Shown piece by piece: positions 1 to 7,370 of a stretch of 12,488 bases of DNA. Source of the DNA: an uncultured Pelagibacteraceae bacterium. GTDB taxonomy: Bacteria > Pseudomonadota > Alphaproteobacteria > Pelagibacterales > Pelagibacteraceae. The notes beneath the pieces were generated by a model that was not told the origin of the DNA, made no database searches, and saw nothing but the letters and a program-made list of their open reading frames with translations. The stretch covers positions 1 to 12,488 of the forward strand of contig CACLNK010000029.1 of the NCBI GenBank assembly GCA_902608305.1. The letters are read 5' to 3'. Numbering within the stretch: the stretch's first letter is position 1; each line of letters opens with the position of its first letter. Made by a program: the position numbers and the translations under genes.

Positions 1-335
1 TTTTCTGCATATTCAAATGATTCATCTTTAGCAAAGAGAATCTTTGGCAAAAATTTCATGGTAATTTTTTTTGACAATACCTTTCTTATTAGAAATGAAA
101 ATTCTTTTAATGTATTTACAATTGTATCAGCATCTTTACCTCCTAAAGGTAATACATATGCTTTTGCAATCTTAAGGTCTTGACTCATTTTTACTTCCGT
201 TACTGTGATGTTATTTGTTTCTAAATTTGGGACTTTTGCTTCATTTCTAACAAAAATCATTCCTAATGATTGTTTAATCATCTCCCCAACACGAAGCTGC
301 CTTTGAGAAATTGGTTTTCCTAATTTGTTACCCAT
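1..335 (-). CDS. rbfA: Ribosome-binding factor A (3' end outside window)
   Basis: RbfA is a small KH-like protein that binds the 30S subunit during late 16S rRNA maturation and cold adaptation. About 111 codons are visible, reading MGNKLGKPISQRQLRVGEMI at the N-terminus. The family signature follows at about residues 45-61 (VTEVKMSQDLKIAKAYV), then an amphipathic stretch and a basic end (LIRKVLSKK, ITMKFLPKILFAKDES). Family members are usually 115-135 residues, so only a short tail is cut off by the left edge. The ATG shares its A with the infB stop codon (TAATG on the minus strand), which suggests translational coupling. A purine run (GAGAG) lies about ten bases upstream. Placement after nusA-infB is the classic order. 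The family call rests on the visible motif and the context. Confidence 0.93.
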   Translation of the reverse strand, partial: MGNKLGKPISQRQLRVGEMIKQSLGMIFVRNEAKVPNLETNNITVTEVKMSQDLKIAKAYVLPLGGKDADTIVNTLKEFSFLIRKVLSKKITMKFLPKILFAKDESFEYAE

Positions 336-2551
336 TATATCGCTCTCTCAATTATCGTTGAGTTAAATACCTCTATTATGTCCTTTTTTTGATAATCATG
401 AAAGTCTTTAAGAGTTATTCCACATTCTTGTCCTGTGTTTACTTGTTTAGCTTGATTTTTTTCTCTAAAAATAGTTCCTATTTTACCTGTATAAATTATA
501 GCACCGTCTCTTATTAACCTTGCGCTGGATGAACTTAAAATTTCTCCTTCTACCACTTTTGATCCAGCTACTTTACCCACACTGGAAACCTTAAATATTT
601 CTAAGACTTCAGCTGAACCTATTATTTCTTCTTTCACATCTGGAGCTAATAAACCAGACATTCTTTTTTTAATGTAATCTAAAGCTTCATAAATTATGCT
701 GTAAGATGAAATTATAATTTTTTCCTTCTCTGCTAATTTTTTAGCTTCTTTGCTAGGTTTAACATTAAATGCAATTAGAACTGCATTTGATGCTTTTGCT
801 AATGTAACATCTGTTTCTGTAACCATTCCAATGTCTGATAAAATAATATTTGGTTTTACCTCATCATGTTTAATCTTTGTAATTGCACCTTTAATTGCCT
901 CAGATGATCCATGAACATCGGATTTAACAATTATATTTAATTCTTCAGAAACTTTGTCTTTAAATGCAGATTCTTGAGTTGCAAATGTTAAAGGATTTTT
1001 TATATCTTTTTTTTCTTGAAATCTTGTATCACAAAGTGTTTTTGCTTCTTTTTCGTTATCTAAAACAATGAAATCATCTCCTGCTTTTGCTGCACCATTT
1101 ATTCCAAGAATTTCAACGGGCGCTGAGGGAAGCGCTTGATCAATATTTTTTCCTAAGTCATTGATTAAAGCTCTAGCCTTACCCCTTTTTAGGCCACTAA
1201 CAAAATAGTCACCTTTTTTTAATGTTCCAGATGTAATTATAACTGTTGCCACTGGTCCTCTGCCCGTATCTATTTTGGATTCCAAAACGACTCCAGTTGC
1301 TTTTGATTCAAAGTCAGTTTTTAAATCTAAAATTTCAGCTTGTAACACTATAGACTCAACCAATTTATCTAAATTTTTTTTTGTTTTTGTTGAAACCTCA
1401 ACCATCAAGGTATCGCCTGATAGTTCTTCGGCTATCAATTCATGTTCTAATAACTGATTTTTAATTTTTTGAGGATCTGCGTCTGGTAAATCACATTTAT
1501 TTATAGCAACAACAATCGGTACTTTTGCAGCTTTTGCATGTTTGATTGACTCTACTGTCTGAGGCTTAACTCCATCATCAGCGGCAATAACCAAAACAAC
1601 AATATCTGTTAGTTTTGATCCTCTGGCTCTCATTTCTGTAAATGCGGCATGACCTGGTGTATCAATGAATGTTAATTTATTTGAATTATATTCAATTTGA
1701 TAAGCTCCAATATGTTGAGTAATTCCACCAAATTCACCTGAAACAACGTTTGAGCTTCTTAATACATCTAACAGTGAAGTTTTGCCATGATCTACATGGC
1801 CCATAACGGTAACAATTGGAGCTCTATTTTTTAAATTTTCTGATCTAGATTCTTTTATTTTCTGAATAATCTCCTCTGCTTTAGTTTCTCTTATTGGATT
1901 ATGTCCAAATTCTTTTACTAAATATTCGGCTGTATCAGCTGCTAGAGTTTGATTAATTGTTACTGTTACGCCCATTTCAAGTAGATGTTTTATAACATTG
2001 CTTGATTGTTCGGCCATTCTATTTGCTAGTTCTCTAACAGTCATAGCTTCAAGAATATTTACATCTCTTTTAATTGGTTTTAAGTTTTCTTGTATTTCTT
2101 CTTTAGTTAAATCTCTATTTTCTTTAAGTTTTGCTCTTTTAAGAGCGGCCATGCTTCTTGTTTTAGTTTCTATTTTATCACTCAAGGCTCTTGAAACAGT
2201 AAGTTTTAATTCTCTTTTTTTAGAACCAATTTTTCCTTTAAAATCTTTATAAGCTGAATCGTCTTTAAGTCTTCTTGTAGCTCTTTGCTCTGCAAGTTTT
2301 CGTTTTTCGTCATTATTTCTTATAGAAAATGTTGGTTTTAAAAAATTGGTAGGATTTTCATTTATATAACCTCTTTTCTTAGAAGTCATATTTTGAGTGG
2401 TAGATTTACTAAAAGAACTTCTGTTACCAAATCTGCCGGTTTTTTTTTCTATAACTACTGAATTCTTATTTTGAGTTTTTGCTAATTCAATATTGCCAAT
2501 TGATTTCTTAGCATTTCCTGAAATTGTTAATTTTGTTTTTTTGTTTTTCAT
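335..2551 (-). CDS. infB: Translation initiation factor IF-2
   Basis: IF-2 is the GTPase that brings fMet-tRNA to the 30S subunit and promotes subunit joining. The protein has 738 residues. Residues 1-150 are a basic, low-complexity N-terminal region rich in K, R, S and N. An IF2_N-type module follows at about 163-218 (VNILEAMTVRELANRMAEQ). The G domain has G1 GHVDHGKT (251-258), a G2 segment GGITQHIGAY (275-284), G3 DTPGH (297-301), G4 NKCD (351-354) and a G5-like STK (387-389). Beta-barrel and C-terminal tRNA-binding domains follow to the end. Many alphaproteobacterial IF-2 proteins are nearer 850-1000 residues; the shortening is in the N-terminal region and fits a streamlined genome. The ATG lies 10 bases after the nusA stop with no clear Shine-Dalgarno site. 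The ylxR gene often found between nusA and infB is absent. Confidence 0.98.
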   Translation of the reverse strand: MKNKKTKLTISGNAKKSIGNIELAKTQNKNSVVIEKKTGRFGNRSSFSKSTTQNMTSKKRGYINENPTNFLKPTFSIRNNDEKRKLAEQRATRRLKDDSAYKDFKGKIGSKKRELKLTVSRALSDKIETKTRSMAALKRAKLKENRDLTKEEIQENLKPIKRDVNILEAMTVRELANRMAEQSSNVIKHLLEMGVTVTINQTLAADTAEYLVKEFGHNPIRETKAEEIIQKIKESRSENLKNRAPIVTVMGHVDHGKTSLLDVLRSSNVVSGEFGGITQHIGAYQIEYNSNKLTFIDTPGHAAFTEMRARGSKLTDIVVLVIAADDGVKPQTVESIKHAKAAKVPIVVAINKCDLPDADPQKIKNQLLEHELIAEELSGDTLMVEVSTKTKKNLDKLVESIVLQAEILDLKTDFESKATGVVLESKIDTGRGPVATVIITSGTLKKGDYFVSGLKRGKARALINDLGKNIDQALPSAPVEILGINGAAKAGDDFIVLDNEKEAKTLCDTRFQEKKDIKNPLTFATQESAFKDKVSEELNIIVKSDVHGSSEAIKGAITKIKHDEVKPNIILSDIGMVTETDVTLAKASNAVLIAFNVKPSKEAKKLAEKEKIIISSYSIIYEALDYIKKRMSGLLAPDVKEEIIGSAEVLEIFKVSSVGKVAGSKVVEGEILSSSSARLIRDGAIIYTGKIGTIFREKNQAKQVNTGQECGITLKDFHDYQKKDIIEVFNSTIIERAI

Positions 2552-2561
2552 ATTTCATTAT

Positions 2562-4115
2562 TCAATCTTTATATATTTTATTTCTTGCTGACATTATTAA
2601 TTCGTCAGACTCTTTTTTTGATAAAGCAAAATCTTCTAAATAACCCTTAATTTTTATACGTTCACCTTTAACAACATCATGAGCTCCTGTCAGTTCATCA
2701 GATGCCAAATCTGCAAAATCTGAAAGTTTCAAAATTTTTTGCTCTCCAAGAGTTACCAACATACCTGGTGTAAGACCTGCATGATTTATCAATTCATTGT
2801 CTAGTCCCAGGTCTTTAATTCTTTTTGAAATTTCTTCCTGATCTTTTTGGTAAAATTCCTTAGCCCTTTCAATTAATTCTTTGGCAGTTCCTTCTTCAAT
2901 TCCTTCTATTTTAGATATAGATTCAATTGCACTATCTTTAATATCATCTATTGAAGAAAAGCCTTCTGCAACAAGTAACTGACCAAGTGTTTCGTCTAAC
3001 TCTAAATTTTTTACAAAATTTTCAGTTTTTTCCTTAAATTCTATCTGTCTTCTTTCTGAGTCCTCTTGATCGGTCATTATATTAATTTCATAATTTATTA
3101 ACTTGGTAGCCAATCTGACATTCTGTCCTCTTCTTCCTATTGCTTTGCTTAAATTTTCTTCTGTCAAAATTACATCTAATTTTTTTAATTCATTATCAAC
3201 ATTAACTCTTTGTACTTCTGCAGGAGATAGTGCGTTTGAAACTACAATAGCAGGATCCTCAGACCAGCTAACAATATCTATTTTTTCTCCTTGTAATTCA
3301 TTTACTACTGCTTGAACTCTACTGCCTCTCATGCCAACGCATGCCCCAACTGGGTCCAGAGAATTATCAATGGCTTTTACACAAATTTTTGCCCTACTCC
3401 CAGGATCTCTTGCAGATGACTTAATTTCGATCAAACCATCATAAATTTCTGGAACTTCTTGTATAAAAAGTTTTTCCATAAATTTGGTATGTGCTCGTGA
3501 TAAAAAAATTTGTTGACCTCTTGTTTCTCTACGCACATCATAACAATAAGCTTTTATCCGGTCACCAGTTTTAATATTTTCCCTTGGTATCATTTCATTT
3601 TTTTGAATAATTGCTTCTGCTTTACCAAGGTCTACTATAACATTTCCAAATTCTAAGCGTTTAATAATTCCACTCAAAACCGAGTCTTTCTTGTCAATAA
3701 AATCGTTAAACTGCCTTTCTCTTTCAGCTTCTCTAACATTAAAGTTTATAACCTGCTTTGCAGTTTGAGCTGCTATTCTCCCAAAATCAAAAGATGGTAA
3801 AGGTTGTAAAATTTCATCTCCAATTTTTTTATCTTTATTTTTTTCATCTAAATTAATTGCATCTTTTAAATTTATTTCGGTATTAATATTCTCAGGATTT
3901 TCAACAAGAATTAATTTTCTAAAAATTCCAATATTTCCATTATCTCTATCAATTAAAACCTTAATTTCATTATCTTGTCCAAATTTTGATTTCGCTGCCT
4001 TTGCAATGCCCGTTTCCATAGAAATTATTATTAACTCTTTATCAATAGATTTTTCTAAAGCTACAGCTTCAGCAATTCTTAGTAGTTCTAATTTGTCAGC
4101 TCTTTTATTTAGCAT
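2562..4115 (-). CDS. nusA: Transcription termination/antitermination factor NusA
   Basis: NusA binds RNA polymerase and nascent RNA and modulates pausing, intrinsic termination and antitermination. From the chosen ATG the protein has 517 residues. It contains an N-terminal polymerase-binding domain (about 1-130), an S1 domain (about 140-205), KH1 (GMRGSRVQAV, about 261-270), KH2 (AIGRRGQNVRLA, about 325-336) and C-terminal helix-hairpin-helix repeats with an acidic C-terminal module (about 365-517). The frame runs on upstream to a TTG at 4169, but that adds 18 residues translated from the terminator hairpin. The ATG at 4115 has a good GGAGG nine bases upstream and gives the usual NusA N-terminus (LNKRADKLELLRIAEAVALE). 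Transcription must pass a terminator-like hairpin just before the gene. The usual upstream partner rimP is absent; metK is the upstream neighbour. Confidence 0.97.
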   Translation of the reverse strand: MLNKRADKLELLRIAEAVALEKSIDKELIIISMETGIAKAAKSKFGQDNEIKVLIDRDNGNIGIFRKLILVENPENINTEINLKDAINLDEKNKDKKIGDEILQPLPSFDFGRIAAQTAKQVINFNVREAERERQFNDFIDKKDSVLSGIIKRLEFGNVIVDLGKAEAIIQKNEMIPRENIKTGDRIKAYCYDVRRETRGQQIFLSRAHTKFMEKLFIQEVPEIYDGLIEIKSSARDPGSRAKICVKAIDNSLDPVGACVGMRGSRVQAVVNELQGEKIDIVSWSEDPAIVVSNALSPAEVQRVNVDNELKKLDVILTEENLSKAIGRRGQNVRLATKLINYEINIMTDQEDSERRQIEFKEKTENFVKNLELDETLGQLLVAEGFSSIDDIKDSAIESISKIEGIEEGTAKELIERAKEFYQKDQEEISKRIKDLGLDNELINHAGLTPGMLVTLGEQKILKLSDFADLASDELTGAHDVVKGERIKIKGYLEDFALSKKESDELIMSARNKIYKD

Positions 4116-4124
4116 ATTTAGTTG

Positions 4125-4129
4125 CCTCC
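4125..4129 (-). promoter_or_regulatory. Shine-Dalgarno site of nusA
   Basis: The minus strand reads GGAGG followed by nine bases and ATG. It is the only strong, well-spaced ribosome binding site I noticed in the window; most other genes appear to rely on coupling or leaderless-like starts. It decides the nusA start at 4115 and lies directly after the U tract of the hairpin. Confidence 0.85.
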
Positions 4130-4156
4130 AAAAAAAAATGGGCCTAGGCCCATTTT
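4130..4156 (-). terminator. Intrinsic terminator hairpin in the nusA leader (putative attenuator)
   Basis: Positions 4135-4156 are a perfect 22-base palindrome. On the minus strand the arms are AAAATGGGCC and GGCCCATTTT around a central TA. It folds as an eight- to nine-base stem with a small loop and is followed by an unbroken run of nine T (4138-4130, partly shared with the stem). This is the textbook intrinsic-terminator form in the metK-to-nusA direction. It is also the only GC-rich inverted repeat I noticed in the window. Only 14 bases separate it from the nusA ATG, leaving no room for a promoter downstream. It must therefore be read through to express nusA, which makes attenuation more likely than a simple end for metK. 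The structure is clear; its regulatory role is inferred. Confidence 0.85.
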
Positions 4157-4166
4157 GAAATTTCAA
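4155..4166. repeat. 12-base perfect palindrome beside the nusA attenuator
   Basis: TTGAAATTTCAA is self-complementary and overlaps the outer stem of the terminator hairpin by two bases. It lies 13 to 24 bases downstream of the candidate -10 element, within the first transcribed bases if that promoter is real. It could be an operator, an alternative RNA pairing partner, or a chance A/T palindrome. Confidence 0.5.
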
Positions 4167-4178
4167 CAATGTGATGTG

Positions 4179-4206
4179 AATATATTTACTTTTTTCTAAT
4201 TTTCAA
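4179..4206 (-). promoter_or_regulatory. Candidate sigma-70 promoter for nusA-infB-rbfA
   Basis: On the minus strand a TTGAAA hexamer (4206-4201) is followed after 16 bases by TATATT (4184-4179). Both are close to the consensus, and they lie just after the metK stop codon in the longest spacer of the minus-strand gene run. A start near 4172 would give a leader of roughly 55-60 bases containing the palindrome, the terminator hairpin and the Shine-Dalgarno site. AT-rich DNA gives many false matches, so this rests on the position and on the match to both boxes. Confidence 0.5.
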
Positions 4207-4210
4207 CTTT

Positions 4211-5371
4211 TTACTTGCTAAAAACACCTTTTTTATCTGTATTTTCCCAAGAAAAAGATCCATCTAACTGTGGATCTCTTCCAAAATGACCATAGGCAGC
4301 TGTTTTTTCATATATTGGTTTATTTAAACCTAGCATCTCTCTTATACCTCTTGGGCTTAAATCAAAATTTTCACTAATTAATTTCTCTATGTGCTTATTT
4401 TTTTCTTCATCATTATCAAAAAGATCAACATAAATTGAAAGTGGTTTAGATACTCCAATTGCATAAGCTAATTGTATTAAACATTTATCTGCAATTTTTG
4501 ATGCAACAACATTTTTGGCCAAATATCTTGACGCATAAGCCGCAGATCTATCAACTTTAGTTGGATCTTTTCCTGAAAAAGCACCCCCTCCATGAGGAGC
4601 GGCTCCTCCATATGTATCAACAATAATTTTTCTTCCTGTTAGTCCACTATCACCATCTGGTCCACCAATAACAAAATTACCAGTTGGGTTAACATAAATT
4701 TCTGTATCATCTAATCCATTCAAAAGATTTTTTGGAATTGATTTTTCGATATAAGGTTTTACCAATTCTCTTACTTGAGATTGATTAATACTTGCCGAAT
4801 GTTGAGTAGATATAACAACAGATTTAACTAATGACGGTTTTCCATCTTTATATTCAATAGTAATTTGACTTTTGGAATCTGGTTCAATATTTTTAAGTTT
4901 TCCAGATTTTCTATCTTCTGCCATAAGTCTTAAAATTTTATGTGAATAATAAATTGGAGCTGGCATTAAAACATCAGTTTCATTACATGCATAGCCAAAC
5001 ATTATTCCCTGATCACCCGCGCCTTCATCTTTGTTGCCTGCTGCATCTACTCCCTTTGCAATGTCAGTTGACTGTGAATGCAAAAAAGCATCAATGCTAA
5101 CATTTTTCCAATGAAAACCCTCCTGTTCATAACCAATATCTTTAATACAATTTCTTACTTTTGAAATTAATTCATCTTTATTAATGTCTGGTCCACGTGT
5201 TTCACCTGCCAAAACAACTTTATTTGTAGTGGTTAATGTTTCACATGCCACTCTTGACTGTGGTTCTACTCTCAAATAGGTATCAACAACCATGTCTGAT
5301 ATTCTATCGCATACCTTATCTGGATGACCTTCTGAAACTGATTCACTTGTAAATAAATAATTTTTTTTCAT
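4211..5371 (-). CDS. metK: S-adenosylmethionine synthetase
   Basis: MetK makes S-adenosylmethionine from methionine and ATP, releasing phosphate and pyrophosphate. The 386 residues match the family length of about 380-395. Visible signatures are the N-terminal GHPDK loop (15-19), the ATP motif GAGDQG (117-122), DSGLTGRK (241-248) and the glycine-rich phosphate motif GGGAFSGKDPTKVDRSAAY (261-279). The enzyme is cytosolic and a homotetramer in most bacteria. The ATG overlaps the lnt stop by one base (TAATG), so it is probably coupled to lnt, and there is no room for a riboswitch leader. SAM is a substrate of MiaB, encoded upstream in the same run. Downstream lie the 95-base leader and nusA, where many alphaproteobacteria have trmB and rimP instead. 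Confidence 0.98.
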   Translation of the reverse strand: MKKNYLFTSESVSEGHPDKVCDRISDMVVDTYLRVEPQSRVACETLTTTNKVVLAGETRGPDINKDELISKVRNCIKDIGYEQEGFHWKNVSIDAFLHSQSTDIAKGVDAAGNKDEGAGDQGIMFGYACNETDVLMPAPIYYSHKILRLMAEDRKSGKLKNIEPDSKSQITIEYKDGKPSLVKSVVISTQHSASINQSQVRELVKPYIEKSIPKNLLNGLDDTEIYVNPTGNFVIGGPDGDSGLTGRKIIVDTYGGAAPHGGGAFSGKDPTKVDRSAAYASRYLAKNVVASKIADKCLIQLAYAIGVSKPLSIYVDLFDNDEEKNKHIEKLISENFDLSPRGIREMLGLNKPIYEKTAAYGHFGRDPQLDGSFSWENTDKKGVFSK

Positions 5372-6921
5372 TATCTTTTTTTTTTATAAATAAAAAAAAG
5401 TAAACTAATATAAATTAATATAAAATAAAAGAATATCTTGTTACCAAATTTTGAAAAAAACGTTTTATCCAACTTCTTATAATTATTGATTTCAATTACT
5501 CCCTTCTGAGTTGACTTAAGCTTGATAAGAATTATTCCATTACTGTCAATATATGCAGAAATGCCATTATTTGCAGAACGAATAATATTTTTACCTTCTT
5601 CAATTGCTCTAAAAATAGAATGAGAAAAATGCTGATGAGGTCCTATAGAATTACCAAACCATCCATCTTCTGAAATATTAATAATAAAATCTGTATTATT
5701 GAACTTGGATGTGATCCTGCCAGAATAAATAATTTCATAACAGATTAAAGGAATAAAATTAAAATTTTTTTTATCAATAAATATTAATTCTCTTTTTTTT
5801 GCTGGACTGAATGATTGATAACCATAACTAATTTTTTTTAGTCCTATTTTTTTTAAAAAATTTTCAAATGGTAAAAACTCCCCAAAAGGAACTAATTTGT
5901 TTTTATTATATTCGTGTAACAAATTTAATTTATGGTCCAAAACAACCATTGAATTATAAACTTTTATTGAATTATCTATTTTTTTATATGTATTAATGCC
6001 CATTATAATTGTGTGTTTTTCAGAAAATTTTTTTGAAAATTTTTTTTTAAAATTCTTTAGGTCATCTAAATTAACTCCTGCTAATGCACCTTCAGGAAAA
6101 ATAAAAATAGTTCTTTGGGAAATATCAGGATTACTTAATTCAATTAATTCATCAATAATAATATTTTTATTATTAGATTTAAAGAATCTTTCAATAGATA
6201 TTTTAGGTGAAATTATTTTTATGTTAAAATCTTCAAATTCTCTATAAAGCGTTTCATTCTTTTTAATTTTCCATGAGCCATAAAAATTATTGCAAATTAA
6301 AGTAATTAATAAAAATACCAGAATAGAAATTTTAAATCTTATATTTTTTTCAAATATAATTAATAAAGGTAAAAGAAAAATAGTTATTGATATTAAATTA
6401 AAAGAATGTGTTCCAATTAATGATAATATTTGTAAAGAATTCAAATACTTAGTCCAACTATAAACAATTAAATTCCATGGAAAACCACCAAGTATAAATC
6501 CACGAAAAAATTCTACTACTGAAAAAACTAATGAAAAAACTAAAATAGATGAAAAATTTATTTTTAATTTAAATCTTGAAACTACTGAAGTAGTAACTCC
6601 ATAAAATAAACCTAGAAAAGATGGAATTAAAATTAACGCAAATGGTATAAATGGTTTAAAAATATCCTCAAAAGTAAGCGAATAAACAATCCAATAAATG
6701 TTTGAGAGAAAATAACCAATTCCAAATAACCAGCCAATCTTAAAATTTAACCAAATTGAATTTTGTTTTTTATTAATTTTAATTAAAATAAATAATAATG
6801 CAGAAAAAGTAAAAAAATTTATAAAAATAAAATTATAAGGCGGAAGACTAAAAGAAGTTATACTGCCCAACAAAAAAGGCCATAAATAATAATATAGTTT
6901 TTGATTTATACTTTTTCTCAA
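5371..6921 (-). CDS. lnt: Apolipoprotein N-acyltransferase
   Basis: Lnt is the inner-membrane enzyme that adds the third acyl chain to the N-terminal cysteine of lipoproteins, using phospholipid as donor. The 516 residues begin with several hydrophobic segments (about 12-215), including the family-like LLGSITSFSLPPYNFIFINF region. A nitrilase-fold periplasmic domain follows (about 230-475), and a last membrane segment (about 494-512) ends in KKKR. The expected catalytic triad is present: E277 in FPEGA, K340 in YNKNKLVPFGEF and C394 in PLICYE, together with the conserved E348 and E396. The start is TTG, two bases after the ybeY stop; no ATG near it would give the first membrane segment. A 12-base tandem repeat encodes residues 293-300. 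The 3' end holds an A10 run. The call is firm. Confidence 0.96.
   Translation of the reverse strand: MRKSINQKLYYYLWPFLLGSITSFSLPPYNFIFINFFTFSALLFILIKINKKQNSIWLNFKIGWLFGIGYFLSNIYWIVYSLTFEDIFKPFIPFALILIPSFLGLFYGVTTSVVSRFKLKINFSSILVFSLVFSVVEFFRGFILGGFPWNLIVYSWTKYLNSLQILSLIGTHSFNLISITIFLLPLLIIFEKNIRFKISILVFLLITLICNNFYGSWKIKKNETLYREFEDFNIKIISPKISIERFFKSNNKNIIIDELIELSNPDISQRTIFIFPEGALAGVNLDDLKNFKKKFSKKFSEKHTIIMGINTYKKIDNSIKVYNSMVVLDHKLNLLHEYNKNKLVPFGEFLPFENFLKKIGLKKISYGYQSFSPAKKRELIFIDKKNFNFIPLICYEIIYSGRITSKFNNTDFIINISEDGWFGNSIGPHQHFSHSIFRAIEEGKNIIRSANNGISAYIDSNGIILIKLKSTQKGVIEINNYKKLDKTFFSKFGNKIFFYFILIYISLLFFIYKKKR
5376..5399. repeat. A/T-only hairpin and A10 run at the lnt-metK junction
   Basis: Positions 5378-5386 and 5391-5399 form a perfect nine-base inverted repeat made only of A and T, with a four-base loop. 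On the coding strand a run of ten A (5385-5376) encodes the final lysines of Lnt just before the TAATG overlap. It may be a slippage site or weak structure near the metK start; chance is also plausible at this composition. Confidence 0.45.
6023..6046. repeat. Two-copy 12-base tandem repeat inside lnt
   Basis: The unit GAAAATTTTTTT occurs twice in direct succession (6023-6034 and 6035-6046), and the T run continues to 6048. On the coding strand it encodes KKFS twice (Lnt residues 293-300), in a surface-like segment after the catalytic glutamate. A repeat of this kind can change copy number without breaking the frame, while the T9 run could shift it. Confidence 0.6.
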
Positions 6922-6923
6922 TT

Positions 6924-7370
6924 TTATTTATAAAAATAATTTAATATTAAATTTTCTAGTTTTTTCATTTTTATGAAATTTTTTTCTTTTTTATGATTAT
7001 GACCTAATAAATGTAAATAACCATGGATCCACATTTTATCAAATTCTATAAAAAAGTTAGAATTTTTTGATCTTTTGTTGATAATTTCATAACTAATCGC
7101 AATATCTCCTAAGTATATATTTTTGTTGTAATTTGTTTTATTGTGAAATGGAAACGAAAGAACATCAGTGGTTTTATTTTTATTTCTAAATTTTTTATTC
7201 AATTCTCTCATTTTTGAATTATTTGTTAAAAAAATTGTATAATTCTTTGATTTTTTTTTAAATAACTTAAGTTTATTTAGCTTAATTAATTTTTTTTTTA
7301 TATAAATTTTGGGATTTTTTATTTTTTTTTTCCAAAGATAATAATCTAAAACAACATCAGCGCTAGTCAT
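6924..7370 (-). CDS. ybeY: Endoribonuclease YbeY (16S rRNA maturation)
   Basis: YbeY is a zinc-dependent single-strand endoribonuclease needed for 16S rRNA 3'-end processing and ribosome quality control. The 148 residues include the conserved TTDVLSFPF (67-75) and the metal motif HGYLHLLGHNH, with ligands H116, H120 and H126. The length is normal for the family. About 22 percent of residues are lysine (33 of 148), concentrated in the first 45 residues, much of it encoded by poly-A. This looks like an effect of base composition, with RNA binding as a possible gain. The ATG lies inside the phoH end, overlapping it by eight bases. The gene is two bases from lnt; the tlyC/corC gene often found between ybeY and lnt in alphaproteobacteria is missing. 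Confidence 0.95.
   Translation of the reverse strand: MTSADVVLDYYLWKKKIKNPKIYIKKKLIKLNKLKLFKKKSKNYTIFLTNNSKMRELNKKFRNKNKTTDVLSFPFHNKTNYNKNIYLGDIAISYEIINKRSKNSNFFIEFDKMWIHGYLHLLGHNHKKEKNFIKMKKLENLILNYFYK

Noticed and set aside
1998..2252. 84-codon plus-strand frame inside infB, hydrophobic in character
   Set aside because: It is a mirror of the lysine-rich IF-2 N-terminal region, with no binding site and no recognisable family.
4116..4169. An 18-residue N-terminal extension of NusA starting at TTG 4169
   Set aside because: It would be translated from the terminator hairpin, starts at TTG without a binding site, and has no counterpart in NusA, while ATG 4115 has a strong Shine-Dalgarno site.
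5372..5460. SAM riboswitch upstream of metK
   Set aside because: metK overlaps the lnt stop by one base; the upstream bases are lnt codons and show only an A/T hairpin, with no SAM-family aptamer features.
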